Part shown: in pieces, positions 56,244-64,000 of the stretch
How positions within the stretch are numbered: the stretch's first letter is position 1
Layout of the letters: each line of letters starts with the position of its first letter
Assembly: GCA_950097015.1 (NCBI GenBank)
Contig: CATNEN010000030.1
Coordinates: 1,721,001-1,785,000, forward strand
DNA from: Macrostomum hystrix
Taxonomy: Eukaryota > Platyhelminthes > Macrostomidae
DNA length: 64,000 nt
Direction: 5' to 3'
Notes under the pieces: generated by a model
What the model was told of the DNA's origin: nothing
Databases searched by the model: none
What the model saw: the letters and a program-made list of their open reading frames with translations, nothing else
Position numbers and translations under genes: made by a program

Positions 56244-58429
56244 GTGTCACGGAGTGAATTCAGATTTTTTACTAGACGAGTCTCGTTCATTTTCTGATTT
56301 TGATCCGACGCGTATTTTCATATTACTTGAAATGAGTCTTACATTAAAGACTCATTAAAATTCGTCTTGCCTTCCACAATAACTCCTACAGATAGTGCAA
56401 CGCACAATAACTACTCAACAGAACTGAACCTGATGCGCTCGCTCGCCACTGCTATCGTTTGTTGCTGGCGATCTTCTTCACTATCTGAGATTCTGTATCA
56501 CGTTTGTGCCCTATGGTACATTGTATGTCTTCAGCCGAATCTTTTAAACTCACTAAATCGTTGCCGACAAACTCTGTACACTTTCCTAGCGGCCTGTAAT
56601 TCAATTGTGTTCTTCTGTACACTTTTATTTCTATCAAGCCTTAAGATGAAGGCTGCCTCCCAGACCGACAGTGTGGCCATGTGCACTTGTTGACAAATAG
56701 TATCTTCATGACTCCACCTGCCGACCATTCTTACCTGCCTCCTCGACATTTTCTTGCTCAGTACGTAGCCATTGTGTCATTTCAAAACTTGAAGACATTG
56801 TCTATACTCCTAACCCTCCATAGATCGTGTCTCCCAGCTGCAAGTCATTATTGTTTGCAACTGCGGTCTGTGTTATTGTTTGTCTGTATCTGACCCCCTC
56901 CGCCACAATGCTCCACCCAACTCTCCCTCTGATGAGAAATTGCTTGACTTCGCACATCTATGCATCTGGCATTGCATGAACTCGGCAGTATTTTCTGTGG
57001 GTTTGTCATTTCATAGCCTTCTAAACTTCTTTGCCTCATCTGTGTCCTTTCAATGTAAGCCTTATCACGCAATTCTGGCATGGCCAGGTGTATGGAGGGC
57101 TCCCGCAGAGCATTCTGTGAGCTCAGCGAACCGGCCTCCTCCCCGCCACCAATAAAATTTGAGCAGAGTCGAAAACAGAGGCCTGTTTTTGGCGCACTTG
57201 CTTATCAGGGGCACGAGAGAGAGGGTGTCAGAAGCTAGCTATATTAAAGCCTGCTGGAGCGGCCAGCTGCGGACTGAGACAGCTATCAGCTACCTGCTCG
57301 AATATTCACGAATCAGATTTGCACGACTCAGATTTGCTGACTGTTCAAAAGCATAACCGCAGTCTGCTGATAATAACAGGCAGGCTGTTAGAGTTCTAGA
57401 GACAGCAGCAAGAGCGGATTTTTAAGTCGAAACTAATTAGTGATTTCGAGTTTGTTGTTAGGTACGATTAACTCCTCATCGCCCACTGAGAGTGCATATC
57501 AGGCTTTTTTGAGGTAAGAATCATCGGCTAGTTTTATTGACTATCTCAAGTAATTATTGATTGCCTACATGCCTGTACGAGGATGAAAATGATTAATCCT
57601 CATGAAATTTGAAAGCAGGGGTGACCGATTGTCCCACCCCTGTGAAATGTATTTCCTCTGTAAAATACGTACGACGGCCTCATTAACTAGTCGGCTTCAA
57701 ACTGCACTCCCTTACCCACATGAAACTTTTTTGTGCTGGCCTTATCTCACTCTGTGCCGGAGATTTTACGAGCCAGCTGGCGTATATGCTTTGGAAGAGA
57801 TTAAGACTTGCCATGCAGGCTGTTCGCTTTGAAGTTTCTAGATAAGAAGCGACCATGGAAAACTGCAACGAACCGATCTCAAACCTTGGTACGGAAGAAG
57901 CCTAAAGGCTTTAGCCTCTTTCAGAGCATTGCTTATCTCGCTCTGGGACCAATCGTAACGATCTTGGCCTTCTCCGCTTACAAGCGATTTGTATTTTTTG
58001 TTTTGAACAGCATATTGTAGTATTTTATTGTCAAAACATTATCAGGCTACTATGAGTAGGGGCATGAATATTTCGTTGAAAAAAGAATATTTTGTAGCCT
58101 GGCTAATCTATAACCCCCGCCATTGTCATCGACTTGGCAGGTGGTAGCACAGCTTCTAATTACCAGAAGAAAGCGACTTGTTCCAGGTGGCAGGGCTGCA
58201 GTTGCACGATATTCACACATTTCTGAGCACCTTTGTGACTGATGTTTTGGGCAGCTGGTCGCTTCGCTTGATCTGAGAAGGACGAGTTGCACGATTCTAT
58301 CGACCACTTCGGATTCTATATAAGATGCAATACCAAAGGCTTCACTTCTATGTCCGTTCGTCTATATTTGTGTGTCATCTAGTGATCATCTAGCCAATGT
58401 CCACTATAGTCTAGACTTTCATATAAATA
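56244..58429. other. Intergenic, no gene recognised
   Basis: Mixed composition with several short open frames of 60-108 codons, none with a family match or exon-like borders. I see no repeat structure here. Confidence 0.4.
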
Positions 58430-61400
58430 GCCTACACTTCCATATTCACTAGTCTAGACTTCTATGTTCACTAGTCTAGACTTCTATGTTCACTAGTCTA
58501 GACTTCTATGTTCACTAGTCTAGACTTCTATGTTCACTAGTCTAGACTTCCATATTCACTAGTCTAGACTTCTATGTTCACTAGTCTAGACTTCTATGTT
58601 CACTAGTCTAGACTTCTATGTTCACTAGTCTAGACTTCTATGTTCACTAGTCTAGACTTTCATATAAATAGCCTACACTTCCATATTCACTAGTGTAGAC
58701 TTCTATGTTCACTAGTCTAGACTTCTATGTTCACTAGTCTAGACTTCCATATTCACTAGTCTAGACTTCTATGTTCACTAGTCTAGACTTCTATGTTCAC
58801 TAGTCTAGACTTCTATGTTCACTAGTCTAGACTTCTATGTTCACTAGTCTAGACTTTTATGTTCACTAGTCTAGACTTCCATATTCACTAGTCTAGACTT
58901 CCATATTCACTAGTCTAGACTTCTATGTTCACTAGTCTAGACTTCTATGTTCACTAGTCTAGACTTTTATGTTCACTAGTCTAGACTTCTATGTTCACTA
59001 GTCTAGACTTCCATATTCACTAGTCTAGACTTCTATGTTCACTAGTCTAGACTTTTATGTTCACTAGTCTAGACTTCTATGTTCACTAGTCTAGACTTCC
59101 TAATTTCACTAGTCTAGACTTCTATGTTCACTAGTCTAGACTTCTATGTTCACTAGTTAGACTTCTATGTTCACTAGTCTAGACTTCTATGTTCACTAGT
59201 CTAGACTTCCATATTCACTAGTCTAGACTTCTATGTTCACTAGTCTAGACTTCTATGTTCACTAGTCTAGACTTCTATGTTCACTAGTCTAGACTTCTAT
59301 GTTCACTAGTCTAGACTTCTATGTTCACTAGTCTAGACTTCTATGTTCACTAGTCTAGACTTCCATATTCACTAGTCTAGACTTCTATGTTCACTAGTCT
59401 AGACTTCTATGTTCACTAGTCTAGACTTCCATATTCACTAGTCTAGACTTCTATGTTCACTAGTCTAGACTTCTATGTTCACTAGTCTAGACTTCTATGT
59501 TCACTAGTCTAGACTTCTATGTTCACTAGTCTAGACTTCTATGTTCACTAGTCTAGACTTCTATGTTCACTAGTCTAGACTTCTATGTTCACTAGTCTAG
59601 ACTTCTATGTTCACTAGTCTAAGACTTCATGTTCACTAGTCTAGACTTCCATATTCACTAGTCTAGACTTCTATGTTCACTAGTCTAGACTTCTATGTTC
59701 ACTAGTCTAGACTTCTATGTTCACTAGTCTAGACTTCCATATTCACTAGTCTAGACTTCTATGTTCACTAGTCTAGACTTCTATGTTCACTAGTCTAGAC
59801 TTCCATATTCACTAGTCTAGACTTCTATGTTCACTAGTCTTAGACTTCTATGTTCACTAGTCTAGACTTCTATGTTCACTAGTCTAGACTTCCATATTCA
59901 CTAGTCTAGACTTCTATGTTCACTAGTCTAGACTTCTATGTTCACTAGTCTAGACTTCCATATTCACTAGTCTAGACTTCTATGTTCACTAGTCTAGACT
60001 TCTATGTTCACTAGTCTAGACTTCTATGTTCACTAGTCTAGACTTCTATGTTCACTAGTCTAGACTTCTAGTTCACTAGTCAAGACTTACATTTCCAACA
60101 TAGTCTAGACTTCCATATTCACTAGTCTAGACTTCTATGTTCACTATTCTAGACTTCTATGTTCACTAGTCTAGACTTCTATGTTCACTAGTCTAGACTT
60201 CTATGTTCACTAGTCTAGACTTCTATGTTCACTAGTCTAGACTTCTATTTTCACTAGTCAAGACTTACATTTCCAACATACGAGGTAGTATAGAATTCCA
60301 TATTCACTAGTCTAGACTTCTATGTTCACTAGTCTAGACTTCTATGTTCACTAGTCTAGACTTTTATGTTCACTAGTCAAGACTTCCATATTCACTAGTC
60401 TAGACTTCTATGTTCACTAGTCTAGACTTCCATATTCACTAGTCTAGACTTCTATGTTCACTAGTCTAGACTTCTATGTTCACTAGTCTAGACTTCTATG
60501 TTCACTAGTCTAGACTTCTATGTTCACTAGTCTAGACTTCTATGTTCACTAGTCTAGACTTCTATGTTCACTAGTCTAGACTTCTAGTTCACTAGTCAAG
60601 ACTTACATTTCCAACATAGTCTAGACTTCCATATTCACTAGTCTAGACTTCTATGTTCACTATTCTAGACTTCTATGTTCACTAGTCTAGACTTCTATGT
60701 TCACTAGTCTAGACTTCTATGTTCACTAGTCTAGACTTCTATGTTCACTAGTCTAGACTTCTATTTTCACTAGTCAAGACTTACATTTCCAACATACGAG
60801 GTAGTATAGAATTCCATATTCACTAGTCTAGACTTCTATGTTCACTAGTCTAGACTTCTATGTTCACTAGTCTAGACTTTTATGTTCACTAGTCAAGACT
60901 TCCATATTCACTAGTCTAGACTTCTATGTTCACTAGTCTAGACTTCTATGTTCACTAGTCTAGACTTCCATATTCACTAGTCTAGACTTCTATGTTCACT
61001 AGACTTCTATGTTCACTAGTCTAGACTTTTATGTTCACTAGTCAAGACTTCCATATTCACTAGTCTAGACTTCTATGTTCACTAGTCTAGACTTCTATGT
61101 TCACTAGTCTAGACTTCCATATTCACTAGTCTAGACTTCTATGTTCACTAGTCTAGACTTCCATATTCACTAGTCTAGACTTCTATGTTCACTAGTCTAG
61201 ACTTCTATGTTCACTAGTCTAGACTTCTATGTTCACTAGTCTAGACTTCTATTTTCACTAGTCAAGACTTCCATATTCACTAGTCTAGACTTCCATATTC
61301 ACTAGTCTAGACTTCTATGTTCACTAGTCTAGACTTCTATGTTCACTAGTCTAGACTTCTATGTTCACTAGTCAAGACTTCCATATTCACTAGTCTAGAC

Positions 61401-61883
61401 TTCTATGTTCACTATTCTAGACTTCTATGTTCACTAGTCTAGACTTCTATGTTCACTAGTCTAGACTTCCATATTCACTAGTCTAGACTTCTATGTTCAC
61501 TAGTCTAGACTTCATATTCACTAGTCTAGACTTCTATGTTCACTAGTCTAGACTTCTATGTTCACTAGTCTAGACTTCTATGTTCACTAGTCTAGACTTC
61601 CATATTCACTAGTCTAGACTTCTATGTTCACTAGTCTAGACTTCTATGTTCACTAGTCTAGACTTCTATGTTCACTAGTCTAGACTTCTATGTTCACTAG
61701 TCTAGACTTCCTATGTTCACTAGTCTAGACTTCTATGTTCACTAGTCTAGACTTCTATGTTCACTAGTCTAGACTTCTATATTCACTAGTCTAGACTTCT
61801 ATGTTCACTAGTCTAGACTTCTATGTTCACTAGTCTAGACTTCTATGTTCACTAGTCTAGACTTCTATGTTCACTAGTCTAGA
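58430..61883 (+). repeat. 22-bp palindrome-bearing satellite, about 155 units
   Basis: Unit TAGACTTCTATGTTCACTAG plus TC, 22 bp, over 3.45 kb. Each junction of units forms the 10-base palindrome AGTCTAGACT next to ACTAGT. Main variants are TATG and CATA. Rare units (ACATTTCCAACATA; CGAGGTAGTATAGAATTCC) occur as a pair twice, exactly 516 bases apart (60091/60607 and 60269/60785), which shows a block duplication within the array. The array stops 250 bases before the ATP1B start codon. Confidence 0.96.
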
Positions 61884-62132
61884 GTTTTATTTTTTATTCT
61901 ATACTTTTCCATGCTTTATACAAAGGCTTGTAATGTCTCAACAGGCTATTATGAATTCTTGCCCGAATATCAGTGTCAAGTAATGCCTATATTTCTCGGA
62001 AAATTTTTAAGATGTTTTTTCGTTTTCTACAACTATCGCATTATACTACTGAGTTTTTCTGTGAGTAGCATAGTTGTAATAAGCGCAATTCATCCACCGC
62101 CTTGCAGCCATCTCTTCTGCAATAGCCACGCC

Positions 62133-63050
62133 ATGGCTAACGAAAAGAAAAAGTTCAACATCAAGGATCGCCTTCGCAAATTCGGGCAATTCGCCTACAA
62201 TAAGCAGAATCGCACCGTGTTTGGCCGTACAGGCCTGTCCTGGCTGCTCATCATTCTGTTCTATATCGTTTTCTACGCCCTGCTGACCGCCTTCTTTGTC
62301 GGAATGCTGCTTGTGCTGCTCTATGGAGTTGTCGACGACTCGCAGCCGAAGCTCACAGGCGCCCAGTCTTTGCTGCGCTTTGTGCCAAGCATCGACTTCA
62401 AGCCTCGCGCTCTGGTGGACAGCACCCTCATCAACTTCAAGCCCAGCGATGCCAACACCTACATGCCCTACGTCAACAACATCAAGCAGTTCTACAACAG
62501 CTATTCGAGCATCAACACCTCGTTGGACAGTCCGTTAATGTCCTACGCTACCTGCAACCTGACGGATCCGCAGGCTAATCGTGGCTTCGACCCCGTCAGG
62601 CGAATCTGCCGCCTGAACCCGGCTGTGGACTGGGGCAGCTGCAACCACTCCAGCCAGTTCGGCTACCCGGAGGGCCGGCCCTGCGTCATGATCAAGCTGA
62701 ACCGCATGTTCGGCTGGATACCGACTCTAGCGCAGTCGGCGCAGGTCAATCACACCCTGCTCACTTGCGAAGGTGAGAACGACGGCGACAAGCCGAACCT
62801 GGGCGTTGTCGATTACTACCCGGGTGTGAGCATCAACGGCACCAAGTACGGCTTCTTCAGCAGCGCGCTGTTCCCGTTTCTGAACCAGCCTGGCTACACA
62901 TCCGCCTCCGTGGCTGTCAAGTTCTCCGGCATCCGGCGCAATGTCCTGGTGATGATCCAGTGCCAGCTGGCCAACCTGGCCAACCTGGTCATCGATAAGC
63001 CCAACAGGATCGGCCTGATGCACCTGGAAATGCTGATCCGTACTGCTTGA
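62133..63050 (+). CDS. ATP1B: Na+/K+-ATPase beta subunit
   Basis: Type II membrane glycoprotein needed for folding, delivery and potassium affinity of the sodium pump alpha subunit at the plasma membrane. 305 residues, the usual length. Short basic cytosolic tail (MANEKKKFNIKDRLRKFGQF), one membrane segment at about residues 32-62 (WLLIILFYIVFYALLTAFFV), large ectodomain with six cysteines (residues in SYATCN, RRICRL, WGSCN, GRPCVMIKLNRMFGW, LLTCEG, MIQCQL) for the three family disulfides, and five N-glycosylation sequons. The C-terminal block FFSSALFPFLNQPGY is family-typical, though more diverged than vertebrate forms. The start is GCCATGG; CCTTGCAG about 28 bases before it looks like an acceptor, so an upstream non-coding exon or trans-spliced leader is likely. 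The frame is open 74 codons upstream without family similarity. Confidence 0.92.
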   Translation: MANEKKKFNIKDRLRKFGQFAYNKQNRTVFGRTGLSWLLIILFYIVFYALLTAFFVGMLLVLLYGVVDDSQPKLTGAQSLLRFVPSIDFKPRALVDSTLINFKPSDANTYMPYVNNIKQFYNSYSSINTSLDSPLMSYATCNLTDPQANRGFDPVRRICRLNPAVDWGSCNHSSQFGYPEGRPCVMIKLNRMFGWIPTLAQSAQVNHTLLTCEGENDGDKPNLGVVDYYPGVSINGTKYGFFSSALFPFLNQPGYTSASVAVKFSGIRRNVLVMIQCQLANLANLVIDKPNRIGLMHLEMLIRTA

Positions 63051-63887
63051 GCAGGTGGTTTGTTTGAGTTGCATAGCGTATTGACCACACGGACGATATT
63101 TTTTTAATTCAAATACTATACTGAGTCTGAATAAGGCAGTGTCGTCTTTTTCATTTACAAAATTTGCCTTTTACAGTATAACTTTGGACTGAAATTTACC
63201 CGAGCAGGAAAAATTGAAAATTTTCCCTAGTCCACGAGATTGTAGCTCCAATGCTCCAAATATCAAAGTATTGCTGAAGGTAACTCCAGAGAATCAGCAA
63301 GGACCACTAGAACAGTGGTAGCCCATGAGAATCACATAGAAAAAGAAAAAGCTAGCACTTACCGCAGTTCGCGACAAGAAATTGGTCAGCTGAGCTGCTT
63401 ATGCCTGTTAATTAGGCATAATCTTCTGATGGAAATGCAGCTCCAGTACCTAGTTATCTGTGTTTTAGCCAAACTTTGCTCACCTCTGATTTTGGCCCCA
63501 TTGGCTGTTCTAGTACTAATGTGCTGCCTCTTAGACAGAGGACTCGCCTCTGGATTCTGCTGCTGTCATTTCTCCACTACTGCTCAGATCTGAGTATGTC
63601 ACCTCAGATTCATTAACCCTGCACAATTGAATGCCCGAATCTCCAACAGTTTGATCCCCTAACAACTGCATGTTAACTTTTTAGTCAGAACACCAAAGAA
63701 TCTCTATATTTCTTCATCAAGCTCTGAAGATGCTTTACAGTCCTCTGCACGTTTTTTTTCAGATAAATGCCTTCAGCTATTAAAAACTCATTTACTGACG
63801 ATGTGTCATTTATTTCTGTTTATAAATTGAAACTGTCTCCAATAGTAATTCAGTGCTTGTTTGGCGCAGGCGCAGTTGGCTTCAAAT

Positions 63888-63893
63888 AATAAA
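63888..63893 (+). promoter_or_regulatory. Poly(A) signal, candidate for ATP1B
   Basis: AATAAA about 840 bases after the stop. The intervening 63051-63887 is a plausible 3' UTR with no other coding feature. Confidence 0.4.
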
Positions 63894-64000
63894 GACACAT
63901 AGATAAATGTTCTTGAAGTTCTGAAGTCTAGCATAACCCATGTTAGTCATTTTTCCCTTCTAGTTTCCGACGGGTAAATCTTAGCGTCAAATCATTTAGA

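Noticed and set aside
55181-56290. 350-370 codon frames on both strands
   Set aside because: 33-bp satellite; same periodicity artefact.
58430-61883. CRISPR-like regular repeats
   Set aside because: Units are contiguous 22-mers with no unique spacers, in an animal genome; this is a satellite.
61911-62132. N-terminal extension of the ATP1B protein
   Set aside because: The frame is open but the residues have no beta-subunit features, and a family-typical start with good context lies at 62133, just after an acceptor-like site.

Overview
This window is nuclear DNA from an animal. Its genes are split by short GT-AG introns, it carries two eukaryotic tRNA genes, tRNA-headed SINEs and a Ty3/Gypsy LTR retrotransposon, and it is loaded with minisatellites. 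The very compact introns and the divergent but complete signalling genes suggest a spiralian such as a free-living flatworm. That is inference; I could not place the species.

Layout. 1-4260 (+): 3' half of a Nemo-like kinase (NLK) gene in four exons, ending in a poly(A) signal. 4684-6852: two tandem arrays (18 bp and 33 bp units) between convergent genes. 7118-33576 (-): a complete inositol 1,4,5-trisphosphate receptor (ITPR) gene that I resolve into 47 exons encoding about 2,800 residues. Its introns hold nine minisatellite arrays, several SINEs, non-autonomous transposon relics and a tRNA-Met gene. 33577-38950: mostly non-coding, with an inverted-repeat element, a hairpin and a minus-strand gene with a CENP-C-like cupin end. 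38996-42763 (+): a short discs-large type MAGUK with one PDZ, SH3 and guanylate-kinase domains, whose three introns all contain tandem arrays. 44405-45425: a large inverted copy of the array in the last MAGUK intron. 45659-46024 (-): LSM7. 46-50 kb: AT-rich intergenic DNA and a tRNA-Ala gene. 50165-54428 (-): an LTR retrotransposon with 223-bp LTRs and a 4-bp target duplication, its reading frames broken. 55205-56243 and 58430-61883: long 33-bp and 22-bp satellites. 62133-63050 (+): Na+/K+-ATPase beta subunit.

The genes do not form a pathway. They are ordinary housekeeping and signalling genes: Wnt/MAPK kinase, ER calcium channel, junction scaffold, RNA processing, sodium pump. The unusual biology is in the DNA around them. 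Arrays fill many introns, and at least two (NLK intron 3 and MAGUK intron 3) begin exactly at the 5' splice site, so that each unit is a decayed copy of the exon/intron junction. The ITPR also has an unusual pore: the glycine-rich selectivity filter of the family is shortened to IGD.

Limits. Exon borders were assigned by eye from reading frame, splice consensus and remembered family sequences, and may be off by a base or two. One ITPR junction (exons 32/33) does not join in phase and is unresolved. Repeat edges and copy numbers are approximate.
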